A DNA stretch of 47,572 nucleotides from the NCBI GenBank assembly GCA_030266915.1, contig JAJDIZ010000004.1:1-47572 (forward strand), in the 5' to 3' direction. A program made the translations under genes and the position numbers. This document shows positions 7,643 through 16,169 of the stretch, one piece after another (the first letter of the stretch is position 1; the number at the start of each line of letters is the position of its first letter). The notes beneath the pieces are model-generated. The model searched no databases, was not told where the DNA came from, and saw only the letters and a list, made by a program, of their open reading frames with translations. The stretch comes from Ruminococcaceae bacterium OttesenSCG-928-D13 (GTDB lineage: Bacteria; Bacillota; Clostridia; Oscillospirales; Ruminococcaceae).

Positions 7643-7945
7643 ATGGTTAAGAAAGGCACCTGGGTCAGCATCCGCAAGACCCTGCTGGAAGCGGCCGAGC
7701 GTACCGGCCGCCTGCCCGAGGAGACCAAAAAGGTCCCCCTTGTGATGTGGAACAAGGGCTACCTTGCCGCCGACGCCGAAATTGGCGACACCGTGACCGT
7801 GACCACCCGCACCGGCCGCACCCAGGAGGGCATCCTGGAGGAAGCCGAGCCCCACTGGGAACTGGGCTACGGCAACTTCGTGCCGGAGCTGCTGCGCATC
7901 GGTGACGACGCGCGCAAAATGCTGTTTGGAGGTGACGATAAATGA
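7643..7945 (+). CDS. ortA: 2-amino-4-oxopentanoate thiolase, small subunit OrtA
   Basis: Small subunit (100 aa) of the PLP-dependent thiolase that splits 2-amino-4-oxopentanoate with CoA to acetyl-CoA and D-alanine. It begins MVKKGTWVSIRKTLLEAAERT and has no cofactor motif of its own. Length and position directly before ortB match known clusters. GGAGAGAGAG precedes the ATG. Its stop overlaps the ortB start by ATGA, which suggests translational coupling and equal amounts of the two subunits. Confidence 0.9.
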   Translation: MVKKGTWVSIRKTLLEAAERTGRLPEETKKVPLVMWNKGYLAADAEIGDTVTVTTRTGRTQEGILEEAEPHWELGYGNFVPELLRIGDDARKMLFGGDDK

Positions 7946-9330
7946 GCAGGGATATGAGCTATGATGCGGTGATGAGCCGCAAAACCGAGATCGTCAAGGC
8001 CTCCGCCGGCATCGATTTCGACCAGTTCGAGAGCGGCTCCGTCGCCTTCGACTACGAGCGCATGCTCAAAAGCACCGGCTACGACTTCGACAGCGTCAAG
8101 CGCATCCAGCGGGAGGTGGGCGTGGGGAATACCCCGATGCTCGAACTGCGGAACCTGACCGCTTTGGCCCGCAAGATCGCCGGCCCCGGCAAGGGCGCCC
8201 GCATCTTCGTGAAGGACGAGGCCTGCAACCCCTCCGGCAGCTTTAAGGACCGCCGCGCTGCCATGGCCGCCTACCACGCCAAGAAAGCCGGCTATCCCGG
8301 CGTTCTGGCCGCCACTTCCGGCAACTTCGGCGCCGCCGTGGCCAGCCAGGCCGCCATGCGTGGCCTCAAGTGCATCATCGTGCAGGAGACCTACGACTCC
8401 CGCAAGGTGGGCCAGCCCGAAATCATCGAAAAGGCCCGCAAGTGCGAGGCCTACGGCGCCGAAGTGGTGCAGACCACCGTTGGCCCCGAGCTGTTCTACC
8501 AGAGCCTGAGCCTGCTAGAATCCACCGGCTACTTCTCGGCCTCCCTCTACTCCCCCTTCGGCATCATCGGCGTGGAGACCCTGGGCACCGAGGTGAGCGA
8601 GCAGATCATGGCCCTCACCGGCAAGCAGCCCGACGCCGTGGTCATCACCAACGCCGGCGGCGGCAACGTCACCGGCACCGCCCGCGGCCTGCGCCGCGCC
8701 GGCTGCAAGGCCGCCGTCATCGGCGCGTCCGTTAACCTCAAGGGCCTGCACATGGCCAGCGACACCGCCTTCAACAAAAAGAGCTTCACCACCGGCCACA
8801 CCGGCTTCGGTATCCCGTTCGTCACCAACCCCGACCGCAGCGACGTGCCCCGTTCCGCCGCGCGGCCCCTGCGCTACCTGGACCGCTACGTCACCGTGAA
8901 CCAGGGCGAGGTGTTCTACATGACCGAGCTGCTGGCCACCCTCGAGGGGATGGAGCGCGGCCCCGCCGGCAACACCTCCCTTGCCGCCGCCTTCGCCATT
9001 GCCCAGGAGATGAACGAGGACCAGATCCTCGTGGTGCAGGAAACCGAGTACACCGGCGCCGGCAAGCACGTGCAGCCCCAGCTCTCCTTCGCACGGGACA
9101 ACGGCATCGACATTCACTTCGGCAACCCTGCCGATGAGGTGCCCGGCGAGAGCATCATCCTGCCCGAAAGCCCGGCCAGCATGCGGGTGGACGAGCTGAA
9201 CCTCGACCACATGCGCAAGAGCTTCATCAAGGGCGCCATCGACGGCCACGATAAGCTGACCGACGAGGACATCGAGTACCTGGCCGCTGAGACCGGCAGC
9301 ACCGTCGAGTTTGTGAAGCAGAACATCTGA
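7942..9330 (+). CDS. ortB: 2-amino-4-oxopentanoate thiolase, catalytic subunit OrtB
   Basis: Catalytic subunit (462 aa) of the acetyl-CoA-forming, D-alanine-releasing thiolase. It has a threonine-synthase-like PLP fold type II: VGNTPMLEL near residue 57 and the PLP lysine at residue 102 in NPSGSFKDR, then a glycine-rich phosphate-binding loop (NAGGGNVTGTA) near residue 237. GGAGGTG precedes the ATG inside the end of ortA, with an ATGA overlap. A lone threonine synthase is the alternative reading, but the ortA partner and the aminomutase genes downstream argue strongly for OrtB. Confidence 0.93.
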   Translation: MSRDMSYDAVMSRKTEIVKASAGIDFDQFESGSVAFDYERMLKSTGYDFDSVKRIQREVGVGNTPMLELRNLTALARKIAGPGKGARIFVKDEACNPSGSFKDRRAAMAAYHAKKAGYPGVLAATSGNFGAAVASQAAMRGLKCIIVQETYDSRKVGQPEIIEKARKCEAYGAEVVQTTVGPELFYQSLSLLESTGYFSASLYSPFGIIGVETLGTEVSEQIMALTGKQPDAVVITNAGGGNVTGTARGLRRAGCKAAVIGASVNLKGLHMASDTAFNKKSFTTGHTGFGIPFVTNPDRSDVPRSAARPLRYLDRYVTVNQGEVFYMTELLATLEGMERGPAGNTSLAAAFAIAQEMNEDQILVVQETEYTGAGKHVQPQLSFARDNGIDIHFGNPADEVPGESIILPESPASMRVDELNLDHMRKSFIKGAIDGHDKLTDEDIEYLAAETGSTVEFVKQNI

Positions 9331-9344
9331 TTATAAGACAGCGC

Positions 9345-9468
9345 AGGCCAAACGGTGCGGCGGGTGGGAAGATACCGCCCGCCGTACCGCCAGGCCTGAA
9401 TAAGCACAGGTAGATGATCCGGTGTCTGGCTGGTGCCACCCCGCGCTGTGCGGAGCGACACAGACACC
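9345..9468 (+). other. Two intercistronic RNA hairpins between ortB and oraS
   Basis: The first pairs 9354-9367 with 9375-9388 over 14 bp with two G.U wobbles, closed outside by AGGCC (9345-9349) and GGCCT (9393-9397). The second pairs GGTGTCTG (9421-9428) with CAGACACC (9461-9468) and ends just before the oraS ribosome binding site. Neither has a T-tail. The wobble pairs suggest that structure is kept at RNA level. Confidence 0.5.
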
Positions 9469-9482
9469 ACAGGAGGGACTAT

Positions 9483-9851
9483 ATGAAGAGACAGGACGAT
9501 TTCACCCTGCGCCGCGCCCATCTGGCGAACCTTTCGGACGACGCGCTGAAAGACCGCTTCTGGGAGCTGGCGGAGCAAGTTGTGAACCCGCTTTTGAAGC
9601 TGGGCTATGAGAACACCACCCCGTCCATCGAGCGCAGCATCCTGCTGCGGATGGGCTTCTCCTCCCTGGAGGCCGTGCCGATTGTGGACGGCGCGCTGGA
9701 GCGCAGCCTGCTGGGCCACGGGGCCGGCAACATCGTGTACAAGCTGGCCAAATCCAAAAACATGGAGATTCGCGAGGCGGGCCTCGCTTTGGCAGAGGGT
9801 AAGCTCTGGGACGACGCCGAAGCCTTGTTTAAGGGGGGTGTCAGCGCATGA
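9483..9851 (+). CDS. oraS: D-ornithine 4,5-aminomutase, small subunit OraS
   Basis: Small subunit (122 aa) of the adenosylcobalamin- and PLP-dependent mutase that turns D-ornithine into 2,4-diaminopentanoate. Length is close to known OraS (about 120 aa). I start it at the ATG at 9483 with AGGAGGG 5 nt upstream; the frame is open further upstream but through hairpin sequence. Its end overlaps oraE by ATGA, so both subunits are probably made in a coupled way. Confidence 0.9.
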   Translation: MKRQDDFTLRRAHLANLSDDALKDRFWELAEQVVNPLLKLGYENTTPSIERSILLRMGFSSLEAVPIVDGALERSLLGHGAGNIVYKLAKSKNMEIREAGLALAEGKLWDDAEALFKGGVSA

Positions 9852-12076
9852 AAAAGCTGGATATCAATAAGAAAATCGACGTAGAGGAAGTTTTAAAGGA
9901 CCTGGAAAACTACCACCCGAAGCGCCGCGGCTGGACCTGGCGCAAGCCCGAGCCAGGCCTCACCATGGGCCCCTTCACCTACAAGGACGCCAGCGCCCCA
10001 CTGAAAAACAGCGTTGGCCTGCCCACCGCCCACTACTTCGACGATGTGGACCCCCAGCCCGAGCCGGTGATTACCACCGAGATTGCCTCGGGCCGCTTTG
10101 AGGACGACATCCGCCGCATGCGGATGGCCGCCTGGCACGGCGCCGACCACCTGATGGTGATCCGCACCGCCGGGCAGAGCCACATGGACGGCCTGCTGGA
10201 AGGTACCCCCCAGGGCACCGGCGGCGTGCCGGTCACCCGCAAGCAGATTCGCGCCCAGCGCAAGGCCCTCGACATGATCGAGGAAGAGGTGGGCCGCCCG
10301 ATCAACTACCACAGCTACGTCTCCGGCGTTGCCGGCCCCGAAGTGGCCGTGATGTTCGCCGAGGAGGGCATCAACGGTGCCCACCAGGACCCGCAGTATA
10401 ACGTCATTTACCGCAACATCAACATGGTGCGCAGCTTTGTGGACGCCTGCGAGAGCAAAAAGCTGTTCGCCTGGAGCGGCATGGCCCAGATCGACGGCGC
10501 CCACAACGCCAACGCCACCGCCCGGGACGCCTGGAAGGTGATGCCCGAGCTGATGGTGCAGCATGCCATCAACTCGATCTTCTCCGCCAAGGTGGGCATC
10601 CCGAAGGACCTGATCTGCCTTAGCACCGTGCCCCCCAGCGCCACCCCGGCCCCGGCCATCTACTACGACCTGCCCTACGCCGTGGCCCTGCGCGAGCTGT
10701 TCAGCGAGTACCGGATGCGCGCCCAGATGAACACCAAGTACATCGAGAGCAGCACCCGGGACGCCACCGTCACCCATGTGATGAACATGATGATCTCGAA
10801 GCTGACCCGCGCCGACATCCAGAGCACCATCACCCCGGACGAGGGCCGCAACGTGCCCTGGCACATCTACAACATGGAGGCCTGCGACACCGCGAAGCAG
10901 ACCCTGGTTGGCATGGACGGGCTGATGGACATGGTGGAGCTTAAAAAGGACGGCCCCCTGCGTGACAAGGCCCGGGAGCTGAAGGAGCGCGCCATCCTGT
11001 TCATGGAGGAGATCCTTGAGCTGGGCGGCTACTTCGACGCCGTCGAGGCCGGGATGTTCGTGGACTCGGGCGAGTACCCCGAGCGCAACGGCGACGGCAT
11101 CGCCCGTGTGGCCACCGAGGGCGTGGGCGCCGGCACCGTCATCAAGCGCGAGAAGGACTACATGGCCCCGGTAACCGCCCACTACGGCTACAACAACGTG
11201 GCCCAGTACGACGAGAAGGCCGAGAAGGACCCGGCCAGTCTGATTGGCGGCTGCACCCTGGAGCTGCCCGAGAAGATTGTCTTCATCGATGAGCTGGACG
11301 ACACCGACAACGTGCATGTGCGCATGGCCGAAAACCAGAAGTACCGCGCGGGCAACCTTGTGAAGCCCGAGATGGAGTGGCTGGCCGACGGCATTGTGCA
11401 AACCACGATGTTCTTCCCGCTGGAGAAGCGGGTGGCCGAGGCGGCCGCCATCGAGGTGGGCAAGAAGATGAACCTGGAGGACGTGGAGGTGATCAGCCGC
11501 GAGGTGATGCAGCCCGCCGAGGGCACCCGCGTGGAGATCAAGGGCCGCTTCCCCTACGACATCGAGATCGACAAGCTGGTGATTCCGCCCGAGCCGGACA
11601 TCATGAGCGACGCCGAGCTGTTCGCCGCCATCGAGGCCGAGCCGATGACCGTGGTCTGCGGCACCGTGGGCGAGGACGAGCACAGCGTGGGCCTGCGCGA
11701 GATCATCGACATCAAGCACGGCGGCATCGAGAAGTGGGGCATCAAGGTGCACTACCTGGGCACCAGCGTACCCACCGAGAAGCTGGTGGACGCCGCCATC
11801 GAGCTGAACGCCGACGCCATGCTGGCCTCCACCATCATCAGCCACGACGACATCCACTACAAGAACATCGCGGCCATCGACCGCATCGCCAAGGAGAAGG
11901 GCGTGCGTGAGAAGCTGATGTTCGCCGCCGGCGGCACCCAGGTCACCCCGGAAATTGCCGTGCAGCACGGCGCCGACGCCGGCTTCGGCCGCGGCAGCAA
12001 GGGCGTGCACATGGCCACCTTCCTGGTGAAAAAGCGCCGCGAGATGCAGGAAGCAAAAAAGAACGAGAAGAAGTAA
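9848..12076 (+). CDS. oraE: D-ornithine 4,5-aminomutase, large B12/PLP subunit OraE
   Basis: Large catalytic subunit, 742 aa. The N-terminal barrel part is followed by a C-terminal Rossmann-like cobalamin domain (about residues 600-735) with the base-off motif D-E-H-S-V-G; its His612 should ligate cobalt. Lys623, eleven residues later, fits the PLP lysine that in the characterised Clostridium enzyme lies eleven residues after the cobalt-binding histidine. This pairing is specific to OraE-type mutases and makes the call firm. The gene is translationally coupled to oraS and followed by repeat copy C. Because of the high GC, a long antisense frame runs opposite it and is not a gene. Confidence 0.96.
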   Translation: MKKLDINKKIDVEEVLKDLENYHPKRRGWTWRKPEPGLTMGPFTYKDASAPLKNSVGLPTAHYFDDVDPQPEPVITTEIASGRFEDDIRRMRMAAWHGADHLMVIRTAGQSHMDGLLEGTPQGTGGVPVTRKQIRAQRKALDMIEEEVGRPINYHSYVSGVAGPEVAVMFAEEGINGAHQDPQYNVIYRNINMVRSFVDACESKKLFAWSGMAQIDGAHNANATARDAWKVMPELMVQHAINSIFSAKVGIPKDLICLSTVPPSATPAPAIYYDLPYAVALRELFSEYRMRAQMNTKYIESSTRDATVTHVMNMMISKLTRADIQSTITPDEGRNVPWHIYNMEACDTAKQTLVGMDGLMDMVELKKDGPLRDKARELKERAILFMEEILELGGYFDAVEAGMFVDSGEYPERNGDGIARVATEGVGAGTVIKREKDYMAPVTAHYGYNNVAQYDEKAEKDPASLIGGCTLELPEKIVFIDELDDTDNVHVRMAENQKYRAGNLVKPEMEWLADGIVQTTMFFPLEKRVAEAAAIEVGKKMNLEDVEVISREVMQPAEGTRVEIKGRFPYDIEIDKLVIPPEPDIMSDAELFAAIEAEPMTVVCGTVGEDEHSVGLREIIDIKHGGIEKWGIKVHYLGTSVPTEKLVDAAIELNADAMLASTIISHDDIHYKNIAAIDRIAKEKGVREKLMFAAGGTQVTPEIAVQHGADAGFGRGSKGVHMATFLVKKRREMQEAKKNEKK

Positions 12077-12100
12077 GTTAAATACGTTTACACGGCCGAG

Positions 12101-12180
12101 CAGGCGGCTGATATTCCCTGAGGGAACCTAGGGCTAAGGATGTGCGAAGCACGTGACTGAGGGGGAATATCAGCCGCCTG
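12101..12180. repeat. Palindromic intergenic repeat, copy C
   Basis: An 18-bp perfect inverted repeat (12101-12118 with 12163-12180, arm CAGGCGGCTGATATTCCC) encloses a 44-bp core. The core contains CCTAGGGCTAAGGATGTGC and then GCACGTGA, nearly the same as copy B. It lies inside the ornithine operon, between oraE and the MutL-like gene, so it is transcribed as a strong hairpin. Confidence 0.85.
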
Positions 12181-12223
12181 TGAAGGCCAGCTTTAATTAT
12201 TCACAACCACAGGCAGGTGCTTA

Positions 12224-13645
12224 TTGAAAGTAGACATCCTTGTTGCCGAAATTGGCTCCACCACCACCGTGGTCAACGCCTTTAACGGCATAGATACCGA
12301 AAACCCCGCCTTCATCGGGCAGGGGCAGGCCCCCACCACCGTGCTGGACGCCGAGGGGGTCACCCTTGGGCTGCAAAACGCCGTGGACGCGCTGGCCGCC
12401 TCCCTGGGCGAGGACAAGATCGAATGGGGCGCGATGGAGGCCACCTCCTCGGCCGCCGGCGGCCTGCGGATGACGGTGCACGGCCTGGTGTACGACATGA
12501 CGGTGCGCGCCGCCAAGGAGGCGGCCCTCGGCGCCGGCGCCAACCTGCACCTCACCACCGCCGGTGTGCTGAACGACCACGACCTGTCCGAGGTGGAGCG
12601 CATCAACCCCAACTTAATACTGCTGGCCGGCGGCACCGATTACGGCGAGCGGGAAACCGCCCTGGAGAACGCCCGGCTGCTGACCACCCTCACCATTCGC
12701 CCGCCGGTGATCTACGCCGGCAACGTGCAAAACCAGGCCCAGATCAAGGAGATGCTCACCGCCGCGGGCTTCAAGTGCACCGTGGTGGAGAACGTCTACC
12801 CCCGTCTGGACGAGCTGAACATCGAGCCCACCCGCAAGGCCATCCACCGGGTGTTCGAAGAGCACATCACCAAGGCCCCGGGCATGGGCCGGGTGCGCGA
12901 GATGGTGAGCGGCACCATCATGCCCACCCCGGGCGCGGTGATGGAATGCTCCCAGCTGATGTACGGCGCCCTCGGTGACCTGCTGGTCATCGACGTGGGC
13001 GGCGCCACCACCGACGTACACTCGGTTACCGAGGGCAGCGAGGAGATTGCCCTGATGACCGTGGCCCCCGAGCCCCGCGCCAAGCGCACCGTGGAGGGGG
13101 ACCTGGGCCTCTACGTCAACGCCCGCACCGTCATCGAGCTGGTGGGCGAGGACGAGATTGCCCGGGAGGCCGGCATCGACCTGGAGGCGGTGATGCAGCG
13201 CTACCAGCCCATCCCCGCCGACGAGGAACAGCTGAAATTGGCCCAGGCGCTGGGCTGGCACGCCGCCAGCACTGCCCTTGCCCGCCACGCCGGAAACCTG
13301 CGCTACATCTACGGCCCCTCGGGCCGGCAAACCCTGGCCGAAGGCAAGGACCTGACCAAGGTTCGCTGGCTGATCGGCACCGGCGGCGCCCTCACCCGGA
13401 TGCCCGGGCGGGAGGCTATTCTCACCCGGCTGCGGGACCTGAACGCCTCGGGCCGGATGCTGTTGCCGAAGCCCGAGCGGATGCGCGTTTTGCAGGACAA
13501 TGATTATATCATGGCCAGCCTGGGCGCGCTGAGCGTGCACCACCCGAAGGCCGCCACCGCGCTGATGCAGAAAAGCCTCGGGGTGGACGCGGCAACCATC
13601 CAAAAGGCCGAAGAACAGGCACAGGCGGAAGGAGACGAAGCATGA
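12224..13645 (+). CDS. MutL/GlmL-like ATPase, probable aminomutase reactivase
   Basis: A 473-aa protein of the ASKHA (actin/Hsp70-like ATPase) fold. The phosphate-1 loop is AEIGSTTT (residues 8-15) and the phosphate-2 loop DVGGATTDVHS lies near residue 256. This is the GlmL/MutL family found beside B12 mutases, thought to help reactivate the enzyme by exchanging damaged cobalamin. It has nothing to do with mismatch-repair MutL. The start is a TTG at 12224 behind AGGCAGGTG; no better start exists in the gap. It sits between oraE and orr, as in other ornithine clusters, and overlaps orr by ATGA. The reactivase role is inferred from family and place. Confidence 0.87.
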   Translation: MKVDILVAEIGSTTTVVNAFNGIDTENPAFIGQGQAPTTVLDAEGVTLGLQNAVDALAASLGEDKIEWGAMEATSSAAGGLRMTVHGLVYDMTVRAAKEAALGAGANLHLTTAGVLNDHDLSEVERINPNLILLAGGTDYGERETALENARLLTTLTIRPPVIYAGNVQNQAQIKEMLTAAGFKCTVVENVYPRLDELNIEPTRKAIHRVFEEHITKAPGMGRVREMVSGTIMPTPGAVMECSQLMYGALGDLLVIDVGGATTDVHSVTEGSEEIALMTVAPEPRAKRTVEGDLGLYVNARTVIELVGEDEIAREAGIDLEAVMQRYQPIPADEEQLKLAQALGWHAASTALARHAGNLRYIYGPSGRQTLAEGKDLTKVRWLIGTGGALTRMPGREAILTRLRDLNASGRMLLPKPERMRVLQDNDYIMASLGALSVHHPKAATALMQKSLGVDAATIQKAEEQAQAEGDEA

Positions 13646-14739
13646 ACCCAATACTGGAGATCGATCTGGACAAGTTCCGCAATAACGTCTCCAACATGGC
13701 CGCCCGCCTGGGTGAGATCGGGGTGAGCCTTGCGGTGGTAACCAAGTGCTACTGCGCCGACCCGGTGATGCTCGGGGTGATCTGTGAGACTGACACCGCC
13801 ATCCTGGCGGACTCCCGCCTCGAGAACATCGCGCGCTATCCCGCGCAAAGCCGCCCCCGTCTGCTACTGCGGGCCCTCGGCCCGAACGCCGCCCCCGAGG
13901 TGGTGGCCGGCTGCGACATCAGCATGAACAGCGAGATGGTCACCATCAAGGCCCTGGCCGAGGCCGCAAAGGCGAACGGCAAGCCCCACGGCGTCCTGCT
14001 GATGGTGGACATGGGCGACCTGCGTGAGGGCATTTACTACAACCGCACCGAGGAGATCCACGCCACCGCCCGCTACATCCACGAGAACCCCCACCTCATC
14101 CTGTCGGGTCTCGGGGTCAACCTCACCTGCTACGGCTCCATCGTGCCGGACGAGGGCACCCTCTCCCGCTTCGCCGCCATCGTGCGGGGCGTGGAAGATA
14201 CCCTTGATTACAAGCTGCCCATCGTCTCCGGCGGCAACTCCAGCACCATCCACATGGTTGACCAGGGCCGCACTCTGCCGCCCGAGATCAACAACCTGCG
14301 CCTCGGTGAGGTCATCATCTGCGGCTACGAAACTGCCAACGGCAGCGCGGTGCCGGTGATCGGCCAGCAGCAGGACATGGCGGTGCTGAAAGCCGAGGTC
14401 ATCGAGGTGATGACCAAGCCCAGCTACCCCGAGGGCAAAATGGGGGTGAACGCCTTTGGCGAGGTGGGCACCTACGAGGACAAGGGCGAGCGCAAAAAGG
14501 CCCTGCTGGCTGTGGGCCGGCAGGACACCGACCACACCGGCCTCATTCCCTTCGACGACGGCGTCGAGATTCTGGGCGCCTCCTCCGACCACTTGATTGT
14601 GGACATCGAGGAAGCCAACCAACCTTACAAGGTGGGCGACGTGATGACCTTCCATGCCAGTTACGGCGCTTTACTGCGAGCTTTCACCAGCGCTTACGTC
14701 AAACGTGAGTATCTGGGGGAACTACCCAAGAATATTTAA
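13642..14739 (+). CDS. orr: Ornithine racemase
   Basis: Supplies D-ornithine for the aminomutase by racemising L-ornithine with PLP. The 365-aa protein belongs to the alanine-racemase N-terminal barrel family and has the PLP lysine at residue 35 in AVVTKCYCADP. The sequence differs from the Alr at 4096-5265 and lacks its KADAYGHG motif, in line with a different amino acid substrate. It is coupled by ATGA overlap to the MutL-like gene. A generic amino acid racemase is possible, but the cluster fixes the likely substrate. Confidence 0.92.
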   Translation: MNPILEIDLDKFRNNVSNMAARLGEIGVSLAVVTKCYCADPVMLGVICETDTAILADSRLENIARYPAQSRPRLLLRALGPNAAPEVVAGCDISMNSEMVTIKALAEAAKANGKPHGVLLMVDMGDLREGIYYNRTEEIHATARYIHENPHLILSGLGVNLTCYGSIVPDEGTLSRFAAIVRGVEDTLDYKLPIVSGGNSSTIHMVDQGRTLPPEINNLRLGEVIICGYETANGSAVPVIGQQQDMAVLKAEVIEVMTKPSYPEGKMGVNAFGEVGTYEDKGERKKALLAVGRQDTDHTGLIPFDDGVEILGASSDHLIVDIEEANQPYKVGDVMTFHASYGALLRAFTSAYVKREYLGELPKNI

Positions 14740-14766
14740 ACAATACGTAAGAGGAGTGGACAGACA

Positions 14767-15879
14767 ATGAAAGTAGGATGCGTCAAAGAGATCAAAAAGC
14801 TCGAGTTCCGCGTGGGCCTCACACCCGACAACGTGCATGAGTATGTGCTGCACGGCCACGAAGTCTACATCCAGAGCACCGCGGGCGACGGTTCTTCCTT
14901 CACCGACGCCGAGTACAAGGCCGCCGGCGCCACCATCATGGCCACCGCCAAAGAGGTGTGGGACACCTGCGATATGGTCATCAAGGTGAAAGAGCCCCTG
15001 CCCGAAGAGTACCCGCTGATGCGGAAAGACCAGATCCTCTACACCTACCTGCACCTGGCTGCCGACCGCACCCTCTCCGACGCGGTGGTGAACAGCGGCA
15101 CCAAGGGCGTGGCCTACGAGACCATCCGCGGCCGTGACGGCGGGCTGCCCCTGCTGAAGCCGATGAGCGAAGTGGCCGGCCGCCTGAGCGTGCAGGAAGG
15201 CGCCAAAACCCTCGAGAAGCCGATGGGCGGCATGGGCCTGCTGCTGGCCGGCGTGCCCGGCGTGCGGCGCGGCAAGGTCACCATCGTCGGCGGCGGCGTG
15301 GTGGGCACCTCGGCCGCCAAGATGGCCATCGGCCTCGGCGCCGACGTCACCATCATCGACGCCAACCTGGCCCGCCTCACCTACCTGGACGACATCTTCG
15401 GCTCCCGTGTGCAGACCCTGTACTCCACCTCCGCCGCCATCAAGCGTTGCTGCGTGGAGTCCGACCTGGTCATCGGCTCGGTGCTGATTCCCGGCGCCGC
15501 CGCCCCGAAGCTGATCAAGAAGGAATACCTGAAAGAGATGAAACCCGGCTCGGTGATTGTGGACGTGGCCGTGGACCAGGGCGGCTGCGCCGAGACCACC
15601 CACCCCACCTACCATGACGACCCCACCTTCGTGGTGGACGGCGTGGTGCACTACTGCGTGGCCAACATGCCCGGCGCTGTGAGCCAGACCTCCACCCTGG
15701 GCCTGACCAACGCCACCCTCAGCTACGGCCTGAAGATTGCCGACATGGGCCTCGAGGCCGCCGCCAAAACCGACCCGGGCCTGATGCTGGGCATCAACAG
15801 CTACGGCGGCAAGCTCACCTGCAAAGAGGTGGCCACCAGCTTCGGCATCGAGTACACCGATCCGGCCAGCCTGTTTTAA
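14767..15879 (+). CDS. ald: Alanine dehydrogenase
   Basis: Oxidises L-alanine to pyruvate and ammonia with NAD, or the reverse. The 370-aa protein keeps the family's substrate and catalytic residues Arg15, Lys75 and His96, and the NAD motif GGGVVG at residues 175-180. A conserved aspartate near residue 270 (VAVDQGG) is also there. GAGGAGTG precedes the ATG. It is the last gene of the ornithine operon, 27 bp after orr, and would consume the alanine made by OrtAB after racemisation by Alr. A strong terminator follows at 15983-16028. Confidence 0.94.
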   Translation: MKVGCVKEIKKLEFRVGLTPDNVHEYVLHGHEVYIQSTAGDGSSFTDAEYKAAGATIMATAKEVWDTCDMVIKVKEPLPEEYPLMRKDQILYTYLHLAADRTLSDAVVNSGTKGVAYETIRGRDGGLPLLKPMSEVAGRLSVQEGAKTLEKPMGGMGLLLAGVPGVRRGKVTIVGGGVVGTSAAKMAIGLGADVTIIDANLARLTYLDDIFGSRVQTLYSTSAAIKRCCVESDLVIGSVLIPGAAAPKLIKKEYLKEMKPGSVIVDVAVDQGGCAETTHPTYHDDPTFVVDGVVHYCVANMPGAVSQTSTLGLTNATLSYGLKIADMGLEAAAKTDPGLMLGINSYGGKLTCKEVATSFGIEYTDPASLF

Positions 15880-15904
15880 TCGCTGACCGCTTGCAGCCAA
15901 CCTT

Positions 15905-15977
15905 CCGGGCGCTCATCCCCTGTGGCCGCCCGGTTTACCCATGACATCTACCTTTCCAAACGGGCATCACAATGCCC
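15905..15977 (+). other. Two hairpins after ald
   Basis: CCGGGCG (15905-15911) pairs with CGCCCGG (15927-15933), followed by TTTACCC. GGGCAT (15962-15967) pairs with ATGCCC (15972-15977). They precede the main terminator and may stabilise the 3' end of the operon mRNA. Confidence 0.45.
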
Positions 15978-15982
15978 AAACA

Positions 15983-16028
15983 GGCGCCGTCCCTCAGCCA
16001 GGGACGGCGCCCGTTTTAGTGTTTTTTT
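15983..16028 (+). terminator. Strong terminator of the ornithine operon
   Basis: GGCGCCGTCCCT (15983-15994) pairs perfectly with AGGGACGGCGCC (16000-16011), followed by CGTTTTAGTGTTTTTTT. It is the last clear chromosomal element before the prophage. Confidence 0.9.
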
Positions 16029-16169
16029 GATTTTAGGTGACTCTATGTAATTTTGTTTCGATGCACCGATTGGTTTATCGAGACAACTTCCCAATGATCT
16101 GGCGAAATCCCTTGCAGTCCTTTGCTACCCTCTGATCTACTACATACGCTACTCCCAACAAATCAGATG
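16029..16169. other. Probable left prophage junction region (attL side), no gene seen
   Basis: This AT-richer 141-bp stretch separates the ald terminator from the integrase stop. The drop in GC here marks the change from host to phage DNA. I see no tRNA and no convincing gene. Without the right end the att core cannot be defined. Confidence 0.4.

Noticed and set aside
9893..12010. Very long open frame on the minus strand opposite oraE (and similar ones opposite ord, mutL-like, orr and ald)
   Set aside because: The encoded sequences are dominated by His, Val, Gly, Ala and Leu, typical of the antisense frame of GC-rich genes. They have no start signals or family motifs, and the plus-strand genes are certain.
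12224..13645. Mismatch-repair MutL
   Set aside because: The protein has ASKHA-type phosphate loops and lies in a B12 mutase operon. It lacks the GHKL ATPase motifs of repair MutL.
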